NCBI GenBank assembly: GCA_044226395.1 | Contig: JBGAHD010000002.1 | Span: forward strand, 744,001-808,000 | Reading direction: 5' to 3' | DNA length: 64,000 nucleotides | DNA from: JBGAHD01 sp044226395 | Lineage (GTDB): Bacteria; Pseudomonadota; Gammaproteobacteria; Xanthomonadales; Ahniellaceae | Shown: in pieces, positions 35,557-44,854 of the stretch | Numbering within the stretch: position 1 is the first letter of the stretch | Layout of the letters: every line of letters begins with the position of its first letter | Position numbers and translations under genes: made by a program | Notes under the pieces: model-generated | The model's input: only the letters and a program-made list of their open reading frames with translations | Told to the model about the DNA's origin: nothing | Databases searched by the model: none

Positions 35557-36612
35557 TCAGCGCTTGGCGTTGGACTTCGCGCGCAAATGATCGGTGATGC
35601 GCGCGACGTCGCTGGCCGATTCGCGCGGATCGAAACCGAAGCGCGCCTTGACCTGCTCCGCGCTCAAGCCTTCCGGCATGGCCTTGCCTTGCGCGGTGAG
35701 CAGGGCCGAGATGCTCGCGGCCGCGCCCGTGTCGCGCGCCTTGTCGCTGGCCTCGCTCGGGCCCGTGCCGGTCTGCACGAAGCTGCGGCTCGCCGAACGG
35801 AAACCACGCACCGGATAGTACGGGCCATTGCCCGGATGCTCGTCCTCGTCGTAGACCTCGACCACGCCATCGAATTGATCGGTGCCGACTTCGATGAAAT
35901 ACGCGAGATAGATGGCCGGCAACAAGCCCGAGCCCGGCTGATCCTTCACCACGATCAGGTGCTCGCCCGTGCCCGGGTTGTAGTAGCCGGCCGCGTCGTG
36001 ATCGCGCAGCGCGCTCGAGCGGCAATAGCCATCATCCGAACGCGTGGCGCGGCAGCCTTCGAAATAATCCGGCGAAGGCGCGCGATCGATCAGATCGAGC
36101 ACCAGCAGATCGCCGATGTAGGGGAAGTCGCGATGTTCCTGCGAGCCTTCGGTGTAGAAGTCGATCACCGCCTGCCACTCGCCGAGCATCAGCTCGGTCT
36201 TGTCGCCAAGGCGGAAGTTCTGCCGCTCGATGTTGAACGTGCGGCCGCCGATGGTCATCGTCGCCGTGGTTTCGGTGTTGAAGACGATGCTCACCGGACC
36301 ACCGGCGCCGGTCTGCGTCGCGGGAAAGCCGTTGTAGTTGCAGCTCAGGCATTGGCCGCCGGTGAAGGCGTCGAGCTGGCCGGTGTAGCGGGCATTGCCC
36401 TGCAGCGTGCCGGCCGAGGTGTACCAGGTCGCGGCGCCGCCATTGGCGAAGGCGTAGACGCTCAGCGCCAGCACGTTGTCCTGGATCTCGATGTTGTAGC
36501 CGCGCCCGGCTTCGTTCGGGTTCCACCAGAAGCCCGATTCAGGCGTGAAGGCGTGGGCGGCGCCGCAGCTCAGACCCAGGGCCAGGGCGGCGAAACGAAG
36601 GTGACGATGCAT
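35557..36612 (-). CDS. secreted protein with G-F-W-W-N-P motif, unknown function
   Basis: 351-residue exported protein. Signal peptide (about 1-21, ending A-H-A) and then a G-F-W-W-N-P-N-E-A-G-R-G-Y-N-I-E-I module (from about residue 26), a pattern found in many uncharacterised exported proteins of Xanthomonadales. The mature part has paired Cys residues (near 87/90 and 186/196) and beta-rich text with T-W-Y-T-S-A-G. The last ~90 residues are charged and different in character (S-D-K-A-R-D-T to K-S-N-A-K-R). The ATG at 36612 starts directly with the signal peptide; the frame extends 13 codons further without support. No function is assigned. Confidence 0.75.
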   Translation of the reverse strand: MHRHLRFAALALGLSCGAAHAFTPESGFWWNPNEAGRGYNIEIQDNVLALSVYAFANGGAATWYTSAGTLQGNARYTGQLDAFTGGQCLSCNYNGFPATQTGAGGPVSIVFNTETTATMTIGGRTFNIERQNFRLGDKTELMLGEWQAVIDFYTEGSQEHRDFPYIGDLLVLDLIDRAPSPDYFEGCRATRSDDGYCRSSALRDHDAAGYYNPGTGEHLIVVKDQPGSGLLPAIYLAYFIEVGTDQFDGVVEVYDEDEHPGNGPYYPVRGFRSASRSFVQTGTGPSEASDKARDTGAAASISALLTAQGKAMPEGLSAEQVKARFGFDPRESASDVARITDHLRAKSNAKR

Positions 36613-36751
36613 GACGGTGATCCTCGACGGGCGCGATGAGCGCGGGCTCAAGGCTGCCGCTCAGGCGCTGAATCCGGGGTTAATTTTTCCGCGCGCGGCG
36701 CGGCGGGTTCAGGCCGCGTCGCGTTGGCTTCTCATGCGGGCGGCGAGGCCG

Positions 36752-36757
36752 GATAAT
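36752..36757 (+). promoter_or_regulatory. candidate -10 element of tatD
   Basis: GATAAT, five of six matches to the -10 consensus, 32 bases before the tatD start. Confidence 0.35.
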
Positions 36758-36789
36758 CGCGCGCCCTGTTCGGCGTTGACGGAAACCTC

Positions 36790-37575
36790 ATGCAGTTCAT
36801 CGACATCGGCGCCAACCTCACGCATGAGTCGTTTCACGGCGATCTCGAGGCCGTGCTCGCGCGAGCGCGCGACGTCGGCGTGGCGCGCATGGTGGTGACC
36901 GGCGCCAGCGCCCAGGGCAGCGTCGACGCGGTCGCGCTGGCCGAACGTCATCCCGGTTTGCTGTACGCCACCGCCGGCGTGCATCCGCATCACGCGGCCG
37001 ACTACACCGGCGAGACCGATGATCTGCTGCGCGAACTCAGCCAGCGTCACGAGGTTCGCGCGGTCGGCGAGACCGGCCTCGACTATCACCGCAACTACTC
37101 GCCGCGCGAGGCCCAGCTGTTCGCGTTCGAACGTCAGATCGAAATCGCGATCGCCTGCGGCAAGCCGCTGTTCCTGCATCAGCGCGACGCGCACGAGGAC
37201 TTTCTCGCGATCTTGAAGCCCGTGCGCGATCGCCTGTCGCGCGCGGTCGTGCATTGCTTCACCGCGGAACGGCGCGAGCTGCACGACTATCTGGATCTGG
37301 ATCTGCACATCGGCGTCACCGGCTGGATCTGCGACGAGCGCCGCGGGCAGCACCTCAAGGCGCTGGTGCGCGACATTCCCGCGACGCGCCTGATGATCGA
37401 GACCGATTGCCCGTATCTGCTGCCGCGCGATCTACGGCCCAAGCCTTCGCATCGTCGCAACGAGCCGATGTATTTGCCGCACATCGCGCGCGCCGTGGCG
37501 CACGATCGCGGCGAGGCGGTCGCGGTCACGGCCGACACCACGACCGCGACCGCGCGCGCGTTCTTCGAGATTTGA
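36790..37575 (+). CDS. tatD: TatD family metal-dependent DNase
   Basis: 261-residue cytoplasmic nuclease closely matching Escherichia coli TatD by eye throughout. It starts D-I-G-A-N-L-T (the TatD orthologue form rather than D-x-H-x-H), then A-G-V-H-P-H, G-E-T-G-L-D, the metal ligands in F-L-H-Q-R-D-A-H and V-H-C-F-T, and I-E-T-D-C-P-Y-L-L-P-R-D-L-x-P-K-P. TatD is a 3'-5' exonuclease acting on DNA and implicated in DNA repair. No tatABC genes are nearby, and TatD is not needed for Tat export. Confidence 0.93.
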   Translation: MQFIDIGANLTHESFHGDLEAVLARARDVGVARMVVTGASAQGSVDAVALAERHPGLLYATAGVHPHHAADYTGETDDLLRELSQRHEVRAVGETGLDYHRNYSPREAQLFAFERQIEIAIACGKPLFLHQRDAHEDFLAILKPVRDRLSRAVVHCFTAERRELHDYLDLDLHIGVTGWICDERRGQHLKALVRDIPATRLMIETDCPYLLPRDLRPKPSHRRNEPMYLPHIARAVAHDRGEAVAVTADTTTATARAFFEI

Positions 37576-37620
37576 TTCGCCAGTCGCGATCGTGAGCGCG
37601 AAGCCCACGATCGCAGGGAC

Positions 37621-38517
37621 TCACGTGGTCTTGCGCTCGCCCTTGGTGAACATCTTCTTCAGGCCCGCGCCAAGCGCGGCCACGCCGACCAGGGCCAGCT
37701 TCCAGAACTTGGCCAGCACCAGGCCGAGCTTGGCGAACAGACCCAACTTGCTCGCGGCCACGCCGCCGACCAACGCGGCCAGGCCGTAGCCCGCGACCTT
37801 GTCGGTGGTGGAATTGAAATCCGCGTAGCGCGCGCCGGCGTTGAACTCGGTCATGCCGAGCACGGTTTGCATGCCCTCGCGCACCTGCGTCAGTTCGTTC
37901 ATGCCCGAGACGGCCTCGAGACTGAGCACGCCGCGGCGACCCAAAACGCGCACTTCGTAGTTCAAGGTGTGATCGCCGGAATCGTCGAAGGCGACTTCCT
38001 TGGCCCAATACATCTTGGCCGTGGCCTGGTCATAGCGCGGCGGTTCGGCCCAGCCGACCAGATCCACGGTGGGATAGCCCTGACGCTTGCGTTCCGCGTT
38101 GCTGTCGGCGGCGTTGGATTTGAGTTCGGACAACAACTCGTCGTAGTTGATCTTGCCGGCCTCCTCGTCGGAGACATAGCCGTCGTCCTGATAAGTCACG
38201 ACCACGGCCCAGGAGGCGGCGTCGAGCAGGCCCGGCGATTTGGGCACGATCAGGCCGAGCACGGTCTCGTCCGGCGGGTTGCCCCACAATTGCTCGAGGA
38301 CCTTGCGCGCGTCCTCGCGGTCGAGGTAACTGAAACTCGGATTGACGTGGATGGTGGCGTTGGCGTCGGACACCTGCACGTCGCCAGCCTTGAAATGCAG
38401 CTGTTCGACGAACTGCCGAGCCTGCTCGCTAACGCCTTCGGTGCCTTGCGCGCGAGCGTGCGTGGTGACGAGAAGTCCCATGGCGAGCAAACAAGCCGCC
38501 CATTGACGGTAGGACAT
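37621..38517 (-). CDS. DUF2167 family membrane protein
   Basis: 298-residue protein with a signal peptide (about 1-23), a soluble part with the DUF2167 features G-L-I-V-P, W-A-V-V-V-T-Y-Q-D-D-G-Y-V-S-D, V-G-W-A-E-P-P-x-Y-D and Y-E-V-R-V-L-G-R-R-G, and two hydrophobic C-terminal segments (about 240-285). The family is of unknown function. The ATG at 38517 is preceded by GGGGA at good spacing; upstream codons in frame look non-coding. It converges with tatD. Confidence 0.9.
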   Translation of the reverse strand: MSYRQWAACLLAMGLLVTTHARAQGTEGVSEQARQFVEQLHFKAGDVQVSDANATIHVNPSFSYLDREDARKVLEQLWGNPPDETVLGLIVPKSPGLLDAASWAVVVTYQDDGYVSDEEAGKINYDELLSELKSNAADSNAERKRQGYPTVDLVGWAEPPRYDQATAKMYWAKEVAFDDSGDHTLNYEVRVLGRRGVLSLEAVSGMNELTQVREGMQTVLGMTEFNAGARYADFNSTTDKVAGYGLAALVGGVAASKLGLFAKLGLVLAKFWKLALVGVAALGAGLKKMFTKGERKTT

Positions 38518-38611
38518 TGGTTTTTCCCCAGTTGCGCTGTGTCGTGTGAATGCGCGGCGCCGATTTATCAACGCCGTTCCCCGCCCCCACGCGCAACTTG
38601 CCCGATCGGGC

Positions 38612-39385
38612 TCAACTGCGCAAGCCGATCCCGCGCTCGAGCAGATAAATGCACAGGCCGCCCAGAATCAGGGCCATGGCGCCCATCACGGTCAGGGCCG
38701 TGCCGACGCCGATGTCGGCGACATCGAGCAGGCCATAGCGAAAGGCGCTAACCATGTACAGCACCGGATTGAGGTGCGACAGCTTGGCCCAGAATTCCGG
38801 CAGCAGATCGACCGAATAGAAGACACCGCCCAAATACGTCAACGGCGTCAGGATGAAGGTCGGCACGATGGCGATGTCATCGAATTTCTTGGCGTAGATG
38901 GCATTGACGAAACCGGCCAGCGCGAACACCACGGCCGTCAGCACGAAGGTGAGCAAGGTGATGAAAGGATGCTGCACGCGAATGGTGGTGAAGAACATCG
39001 CCACGATCAGCACGATCGCGCCCACCATCAAGCCGCGCGCGAGCGCGCCCAGCACATAGCCCGCGAGAATGACCCAGCTCGGCATGGGCGAGACCAGCAT
39101 CTCCTCGACATAGCGGCCGAATTTGGAACCGAAGAACGACGAGACGATGTTGCCGTAGCTGTTCTGGATCACCGCCATCATCACCAAGCCCGGCACGATA
39201 AAGTCGATGTAGGGCATGTTGTGCATCTTGCCCACGCGCGACCCGATGAGATTGCCGAAGATCACGAAGTACAGGGTCATCGTGATCGCCGGCGGCACCA
39301 GGGTCTGGCCCCAGATGCGCAGGATGCGCGTCACTTCGCGGCGCAGCAAGGTGTACAGGGCATGGCGATATTGCGTGAAGTTCAT
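38612..39385 (-). CDS. yadH: ABC-2 type exporter permease, YadH family
   Basis: 257-residue inner-membrane protein with six membrane segments and the ABC-2 family signature around P-L-T-Y-L-G-G-V-F-Y-S. It resembles Escherichia coli YadH, starting N-F-x-x-Y-x-x-A-L-x-T-L-L-R-R-E-x-x-R-I. It pairs with the ATPase encoded immediately upstream, separated by 2 bases. The substrate of YadGH-type exporters is unknown. The frame runs further upstream into the ATPase gene, but the ATG at 39385 gives the full conserved protein. Confidence 0.9.
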   Translation of the reverse strand: MNFTQYRHALYTLLRREVTRILRIWGQTLVPPAITMTLYFVIFGNLIGSRVGKMHNMPYIDFIVPGLVMMAVIQNSYGNIVSSFFGSKFGRYVEEMLVSPMPSWVILAGYVLGALARGLMVGAIVLIVAMFFTTIRVQHPFITLLTFVLTAVVFALAGFVNAIYAKKFDDIAIVPTFILTPLTYLGGVFYSVDLLPEFWAKLSHLNPVLYMVSAFRYGLLDVADIGVGTALTVMGAMALILGGLCIYLLERGIGLRS

Positions 39386-39387
39386 GA

Positions 39388-40320
39388 TCAGGCCGCCTTG
39401 TTCTTGTCGACCAGACGCACGAAGAGTTCCTCGAGGCGATTGGCCTTGTTGCGCATCGACACGATGGTGATGCCGGCCTGGGTCAAAACCTGGAACAGGG
39501 AATTGAGATCGTGCTGGCGCGACATTTCCGCCTCGAAACTGTTGTCGTCGACGCGCTTGATGTTGACGCCGGGGACTTCGGGCAACTGCGCGGGCAGTGA
39601 ACCCGTGGCGTCGAACACGAAGGTTTCGACATCGAGCTGGGCGATCAGGGCCTTGGTCGTGGTGTTTTCGACGATGCGACCGCGATCGATGATCGCGACG
39701 TGACGACACATTTGCTCGGCTTCCTCCAGGTAATGCGTGGTGAGGATGACCGTGGTGCCTTGTCGATTGATCTCTTCGATGAACTTCCACATCGAGCGGC
39801 GGATTTCGATGTCGACGCCGGCGGTGGGTTCGTCGAGGATCAGAAGCTTCGGCTCGTTGACCATGGCGCGCGCGATCATCAGGCGGCGCTTCATGCCGCC
39901 CGACAGCGTGCGCGAGGGCGTGAAGGCCTTGTCCCACAGACTCAGCGCCTTGAGATAGCGCTCGGCGCGCTCGCTCGCGATGCGCCGCGAAATGCCGTAG
40001 AACCCGGCTTGATTGACCACGATGTCGAAGGGCTGCTCGAACTGGTTGAAGTTGAGCTCCTGCGGCACCAGGCCGATCATCGCCAAGGCGGCCTGGCGCT
40101 CGGTGCGCAGATCGTGGCCGAACACTTCGACCGAACCGCCCGTGGCGTTGACCAGGGACGAGACGATGCCGATCAAGGTCGATTTGCCCGCGCCATTGGG
40201 GCCGAGCAGGGCGAAGAAATCGCCGGGCATGACCGTCAGGCTCACGCCCTTGAGCGCTTGCACGCCGGTTTTGTAGGTCTTTTCCAGATCGCGGACTGCG
40301 AGCGCGGGAACGATGGCCAT
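39388..40320 (-). CDS. yadG: ABC exporter ATP-binding protein, YadG family
   Basis: 310-residue ATPase with Walker A G-P-N-G-A-G-K-S at 40-47, Q-loop V-P-Q-E-L-N-F, signature L-S-G-G-M-K-R-R, Walker B L-L-I-L-D-E-P-T-A-G-V-D and H-loop T-T-H-Y-L-E-E-A. The length and C-terminal extension (about 220-310) match YadG. It forms an exporter with the YadH-type permease next to it. The ATG at 40320 is confirmed by the conserved start; a -10 element lies 35 bases upstream. The gene is divergent from the ferredoxin reductase gene. Confidence 0.92.
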   Translation of the reverse strand: MAIVPALAVRDLEKTYKTGVQALKGVSLTVMPGDFFALLGPNGAGKSTLIGIVSSLVNATGGSVEVFGHDLRTERQAALAMIGLVPQELNFNQFEQPFDIVVNQAGFYGISRRIASERAERYLKALSLWDKAFTPSRTLSGGMKRRLMIARAMVNEPKLLILDEPTAGVDIEIRRSMWKFIEEINRQGTTVILTTHYLEEAEQMCRHVAIIDRGRIVENTTTKALIAQLDVETFVFDATGSLPAQLPEVPGVNIKRVDDNSFEAEMSRQHDLNSLFQVLTQAGITIVSMRNKANRLEELFVRLVDKNKAA

Positions 40321-40355
40321 CGGTGCCCTGGTTGGTGGCGAGGCGGTGGCCGCGT

Positions 40356-40361
40356 AGTATA
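40356..40361 (-). promoter_or_regulatory. candidate -10 element of the yadGH operon
   Basis: TATACT when read on the minus strand, 35 bases upstream of the yadG start, in the 78-base divergent region shared with the ferredoxin reductase gene. Confidence 0.45.
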
Positions 40362-40398
40362 GCCGCCCCGGCCTTCGCGCCCCGGTCAGAATCCCGCC

Positions 40399-41184
40399 GT
40401 GACGGAACATTTCTCGCTGCGCCTGACGCGCGGCCACATGATCGCGCCGACCGTGCGGCACATGGCGTTCCGACGCGCCGATGGCGCGACTCTGCCGTTC
40501 ATTCCCGGGCAGTTCCTGCAGATTCACTTCGAGCATCACGGCAAGGCGCTTCGCCGCAGTTATTCGATCGCGACGTATCCGGGCGATCCGGCCAATCCCG
40601 AGGGCGAGATCGAACTCGCCGTGTCCTATGTCGACGGCGGCGCGGCGACGGCCTTGATGTCGGGATTGCAAGCCGACGAGGTGATTTCGGCCAGCGGTCC
40701 GTATGGTCGTTTCTGCCTGCACGATGACGATGCCAATCGGCGTTACTTGCTCATCGCCACCGGCACCGGCGTGACGCCGTATCGCGCGATGCTGCCCGAG
40801 CTCGAGCGGCGCATTGGCGAACGCGGCATCGAGGTGGTGCTGCTGTTTGGCGCGCGCACGCGCGCGGAATTGCTCTATGGCGAGGAGTTCGCGGCATTCG
40901 CCGAGCGCGTGCCGGGCTTTCGCTTCATGCCGTGCTTTTCGCGCGAGATGCCTTCGGCGCCGCGCGCCGACGATCGTCGCGGCTATGTGCAGGACGCGCT
41001 CGCGGCGCTGTCGCCTTCGGGCGCGGACGACATCGCGTATCTGTGCGGCAATCCCAACATGGTCGATGCCTGCTTCGCCGCGCTCAAGGACGCGGGCTTG
41101 TCGATCCCGCACATTCGTCGCGAAAAATACGTGTCGCCGCCCGATCCCAAAGGTCGCGCACTCGCCGCCGCGATCGCCGAATGA
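40399..41184 (+). CDS. fpr: ferredoxin/flavodoxin-NADP+ reductase
   Basis: 261-residue cytoplasmic flavoenzyme that moves electrons between NADPH and ferredoxin or flavodoxin. FAD-binding R-R-S-Y-S at 52-56, NADP-binding G-T-G-V-T-P at 121-126, and C-G-N-P-N-M-V-D with a C-terminal tail, as in bacterial Fpr. Start is GTG, preceded by weak Shine-Dalgarno sequence. The C-terminal tail after E-K-Y-V-S-P-P is longer than the plant-type end, fitting the bacterial class. Confidence 0.9.
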   Translation: MTEHFSLRLTRGHMIAPTVRHMAFRRADGATLPFIPGQFLQIHFEHHGKALRRSYSIATYPGDPANPEGEIELAVSYVDGGAATALMSGLQADEVISASGPYGRFCLHDDDANRRYLLIATGTGVTPYRAMLPELERRIGERGIEVVLLFGARTRAELLYGEEFAAFAERVPGFRFMPCFSREMPSAPRADDRRGYVQDALAALSPSGADDIAYLCGNPNMVDACFAALKDAGLSIPHIRREKYVSPPDPKGRALAAAIAE

Positions 41185-41303
41185 GGCGCGCGCCGCTCTT
41201 GATGTGACGCCTCGCCGCCCTCACCCGGCCCGGGTGACAGCCATCACTACAGAATGCCCGTGACCACCACTAAGGTGGATTCACGCTCACCCGGAGATCC
41301 TCC

Positions 41304-42776
41304 ATGCGTGCCGCCGTACCCTTGCTGTTGCTGACGGGGCTGGCCTTGTCGCTGCCCGCGTCGGCCACCCGCAAATTGGGAAGCCTGAGTTTCGAACCGT
41401 GCAATCTTTCCACCGGCATCATGCCGCAGGGCACGGACGCGCAATGCACCACGCTCGAAGTGCCCGAGAACCGCGCCGAGCCCCAGGGCCGCAAGATCAA
41501 GCTCGCCATCGCCTGGGTGCCGAGCGAACAAGCGCGCGGTGAAGCCGATCCGGTGTTCATGATCGCCGGTGGTCCGGGTCAGTCGGCGCGGGAGAGTTAT
41601 CCGGGCGTGTCCGCGGCGTTCCACGAGGTCTTGGCCCGACGCGACGTGATCTTGGTCGATCAACGCGGCACGGGCGAGTCGAACCCGCTCACCTGCCTCG
41701 ACGAGGAAGGCAAGAGCCGCTTCGCCGACGAGGATTCCCGCTCCGGCGAGCCCGAGGCCGTGGCCGCGTTCGTGCGTGCCTGCCTGGCCAAGCTCGACGC
41801 CGATCCGCGCTTCTACACGACCAGCGAGGCGGTGCGCGATCTCGACGCCGTGCGCGCGGCGCTGGGCGCGGAGCAGATCAACGTGGTCGGCATCTCCTAC
41901 GGCACGCGCGTGGCGCAGGAATACCTGCGTCGCTATCCCGAGCACACGCGCGCCGTGGTGCTCGACGGCGTGGTGCCGCCGAGTCTGGGCCTGGGCAACG
42001 AGCACGGGCGCAATCTTGACGCGGCGCTGGATCTCGAGTTCGCGCGCTGCGCCAAGGACGCCACGTGCGCCGAGCGCTTTCCGGCGCCGCGACAAACCCT
42101 CGATCAATTGCTCGCGCAATTGCGCGACAAGCCGGTGCCGGTGAGTTTCCGCGATCCGCTGACGGCCAAGCCGCGCACCGAGGATTTCACCGCCGGGCAT
42201 CTGGCCACGGTGGCGCGCATGTTTTCCTACGACCCGCGCATCGCCGCGATGCTGCCCATGGCCTTGGCCGAAGCGGCCAATGGCCGCTTCGACACCTTGA
42301 TGATGCAGGCCAATCTGATCGGCGACATGGTCGAGACCACCATGGCCGCGGGCATGCAGCTGTCGGTGGTCTGCGCCGAGGACGAGCCCTTGCTCGCGGC
42401 CGATCCGGCCGAGGCACGCAGCACGCTCGGCGCGACCATGATCGAAGTGATGAAGAAGCAGTGCGAAGTGTGGCCGCGCGGCGAGATGCCCGAGGACTTT
42501 CATCGCCCGGTCGTGAGCGACACGCCGGTGCTGCTGCTGTCGGGCGAATTCGATCCGGTCACGCCGCCGCGCTACGGCGACGAAGTCGCCAAGACGCTCG
42601 CCAACGGTCGTCACCTGGTGCTGCGCGGTCGCGGTCACAACGTCTTCGGCCTGGGCTGCATGCCGCGGTTGATGGCCACGTTCCTGCGCGAACCCGACAA
42701 GAAACTCGACGCCTCGTGTCTGGACGAGCTCGACTACATTCCCCCGTTCACCGGCTACTACGGCTGGGAGCCGTGA
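41304..42776 (+). CDS. secreted alpha/beta hydrolase (TAP-like/prolyl-aminopeptidase type)
   Basis: 490-residue exported hydrolase. Signal peptide (about 1-21), oxyanion strand I-A-G-G-P-G-Q-S-A, D-Q-R-G-T-G-E-S, nucleophile elbow G-I-S-Y-G-T-R with S198, and late catalytic candidates in G-E-F-D-P-V-T-P-P (Asp) and R-G-H-N (His). This layout is that of prolyl-type aminopeptidases and the TAP-like peptidases, usually periplasmic and acting on short peptides or esters. Substrate is unknown. CCGGAGA precedes the ATG. It lies 12 bases upstream of natA and may be co-transcribed with natAB. Confidence 0.88.
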   Translation: MRAAVPLLLLTGLALSLPASATRKLGSLSFEPCNLSTGIMPQGTDAQCTTLEVPENRAEPQGRKIKLAIAWVPSEQARGEADPVFMIAGGPGQSARESYPGVSAAFHEVLARRDVILVDQRGTGESNPLTCLDEEGKSRFADEDSRSGEPEAVAAFVRACLAKLDADPRFYTTSEAVRDLDAVRAALGAEQINVVGISYGTRVAQEYLRRYPEHTRAVVLDGVVPPSLGLGNEHGRNLDAALDLEFARCAKDATCAERFPAPRQTLDQLLAQLRDKPVPVSFRDPLTAKPRTEDFTAGHLATVARMFSYDPRIAAMLPMALAEAANGRFDTLMMQANLIGDMVETTMAAGMQLSVVCAEDEPLLAADPAEARSTLGATMIEVMKKQCEVWPRGEMPEDFHRPVVSDTPVLLLSGEFDPVTPPRYGDEVAKTLANGRHLVLRGRGHNVFGLGCMPRLMATFLREPDKKLDASCLDELDYIPPFTGYYGWEP

Positions 42777-42788
42777 GGAGGACAGGCC

Positions 42789-43535
42789 ATGTTGGAAGTC
42801 CGTGATCTGCACAAATCGTTCAAGACCAAGAAAGGCGAGGTCAAGGCCGTCGACGGCGTGAGCTTCATCGCGCGCGACGGCGAGATCACCGGTCTGCTCG
42901 GCCCCAATGGCGCCGGCAAGACCACGACCTTGCGCATGCTCTACACCCTGATGGCGCCCGATCGCGGCGAGGTGCGCGTCGACGACATCGACGTGGCCCG
43001 CGATCCGACCGCCGTGCGTCGCCGCCTGGCCGTGTTGCCCGACGCACGTGGCGTCTACAAGCGCCTGACCGCGCGCGAGAACATTCAGTACTTCGGCCGC
43101 CTGCATGGCATGGACGAAGCCTTGATCCGCGCGCGCGGCGACAAGCTGATCGCCGCGCTCGACATGGGCGAGTTCGCCGATCGCCGCACCGAGGGCTTCT
43201 CGCAGGGTCAACGCACCAAGACCGCGATCGCGCGCGCCCTGGTGCACGATCCGCGCAATGTCATCCTCGACGAGCCGACCAATGGCCTGGACGTGATGAC
43301 CACGCGCTCGATGCGGCATTTCCTGCAGAGCTTGCGCGCCGAGGGCCGCTGCGTGCTGTTTTCCAGTCACATCATGCAAGAGGTCGCGGCCTTGTGCGAT
43401 CGCATCGTGGTGATCGCGCACGGCCACGTGGTGGCTCAGGGCACGCCCGATGAGCTGCGCGCGCAAACCGGCGAGAGCAATCTTGAGGAAGCCTTCGTCA
43501 AGGCCATCGGTTCCGAAGAAGGACTGTTCGCATGA
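42789..43535 (+). CDS. natA: NatA-type ABC exporter ATP-binding protein
   Basis: 248-residue ATPase. Walker A G-P-N-G-A-G-K-T at 38-45, signature F-S-Q-G-Q-R-T-K (the S-x-G-Q form typical of NatA), Walker B V-I-L-D-E-P-T-N-G-L-D and H-loop S-S-H-I-M-Q-E-V. NatAB exports sodium ions in Bacillus; similar systems are common in gammaproteobacteria, but their substrates are not always known. It overlaps the permease gene by 4 bases. Confidence 0.9.
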   Translation: MLEVRDLHKSFKTKKGEVKAVDGVSFIARDGEITGLLGPNGAGKTTTLRMLYTLMAPDRGEVRVDDIDVARDPTAVRRRLAVLPDARGVYKRLTARENIQYFGRLHGMDEALIRARGDKLIAALDMGEFADRRTEGFSQGQRTKTAIARALVHDPRNVILDEPTNGLDVMTTRSMRHFLQSLRAEGRCVLFSSHIMQEVAALCDRIVVIAHGHVVAQGTPDELRAQTGESNLEEAFVKAIGSEEGLFA

Positions 43536-44710
43536 ACATGACCTGGGTGGTGTTTCTCAAGGAATTGCTCGAGGCGCTGCGCGATCGGCGCACCATGATC
43601 ACGAGTTTCCTGGTCATGCCGATCGCGTTTCCGCTGATCTTCGCCGGCATCAACGCCTACACCGCGTCCAAGCAGACCGAGAAGGCCGAGAAGCGCCTGG
43701 AACTGCCGGTCGAAGGCGCGGCCAACGCGCCGAACCTGATGCGCTGGCTCAAGCAGAACAATGTCGAGATCAAGCCGCCACCGGCCGACATCGACGCGGC
43801 CATCCGCAATCAGGACGAGGAAGTGGCGCTGCGGATCGGCGCGGACTATCCCAAGTCCTGGCGGGCCAGCGAGCCGGCCCTGGTCGAGGTGATCTTCGAC
43901 AGCTCGCGGCCGCTGCAAAGCGGCGTGAGCATCGACCGCGTGCGTCGCCTGCTGAGTCAGTACAGCCAGGAAGTGGCGACGCTGCGTCAGGTCGCGCGCG
44001 GCCTGCATCCGGCGGCGCTGAGTCCCTTGCGCACCAGTCAGCGCGATCTGTCCACGCCCGAGACCAAGTTCTCGATGGGCAAGGTGATGCTGCCGTACTT
44101 GCTGATCCTGCTGGGCTTCATCGGCGGCATGCATCTGGCGATCGATTCGACCGCCGGCGAGCGCGAGCGTCAGTCACTCGAGCCGCTGCTGGCCACGCCG
44201 GCGTCGCGCGAGGCCATCGTCAGCGGCAAGATGCTGGCCACGGCGCTGTTCTCGCTGGTGAGCCTGATCATCACGCTGTTTGGCTACAAGTACAGCTTCT
44301 CGCTGTTTCCGAACTCGGCCGCGCAGACCGGCTTCGACGTGAGCTTGGCCACGATCGGGCAGCTGTTCGTGGTGATCTCGCCGATCGTGCTGTTCGGCGC
44401 GAGCCTGCTCACGGCCCTGGCGGCCTTCGCCAAGAGCTATCGCGAGGCCCAGGGCTATATCCCGATGCTGATGTTCGTGCCGATGATCCCGACCCTGTTC
44501 CTGATGAGCTCGCCGGTCAAGACCCAGTTGTGGATGCTGGCCGTGCCCTTCCTGGGCCAGAACCAGATGATCGTCAAGCTGATCCGCGGCGAGCACCTGA
44601 CCGGCGCCGAATGGGGCGTGGGCCTGGGTGGCGGCGTGATCCTGGTGCTGGTGACCTGGTTCATCGCCGCGCGCCTGTATCGACGCGAGCAGCTGGCCAT
44701 CTCCGTCTGA
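43532..44710 (+). CDS. natB: NatB-type ABC exporter permease
   Basis: 392-residue ABC-2 permease. One N-terminal membrane segment (about 22-42), a large periplasmic loop (about 45-190), then five to six membrane segments, starting P-Y-L-L-I-L-L-G-F-I-G-G-M. The motif E-R-E-R-Q-S-L-E-P-L-L-A-T-P is typical of NatB-like permeases. ATGA overlap with natA indicates translational coupling. Together with NatA it would export Na+ or a related small substrate. Confidence 0.9.
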   Translation: MNMTWVVFLKELLEALRDRRTMITSFLVMPIAFPLIFAGINAYTASKQTEKAEKRLELPVEGAANAPNLMRWLKQNNVEIKPPPADIDAAIRNQDEEVALRIGADYPKSWRASEPALVEVIFDSSRPLQSGVSIDRVRRLLSQYSQEVATLRQVARGLHPAALSPLRTSQRDLSTPETKFSMGKVMLPYLLILLGFIGGMHLAIDSTAGERERQSLEPLLATPASREAIVSGKMLATALFSLVSLIITLFGYKYSFSLFPNSAAQTGFDVSLATIGQLFVVISPIVLFGASLLTALAAFAKSYREAQGYIPMLMFVPMIPTLFLMSSPVKTQLWMLAVPFLGQNQMIVKLIRGEHLTGAEWGVGLGGGVILVLVTWFIAARLYRREQLAISV

Positions 44711-44854
44711 TCGGAGGGGCGATTGCCAGTGGCCCTTCGCTGAGGCTACCCTCAAGACCAAAGCGCCGCTTTCTAGGAGAGCGGCGCGATCGGGACAGCC
44801 GCGATGGCGGCCGGGCAGGGAAGCGATACGACCCAGTCGAACCGGGGAGTCGCG

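Noticed and set aside
41247..43466. 739-codon minus-strand open frame
   Set aside because: Antisense to the alpha/beta hydrolase and natA genes; composition typical of a shadow frame.
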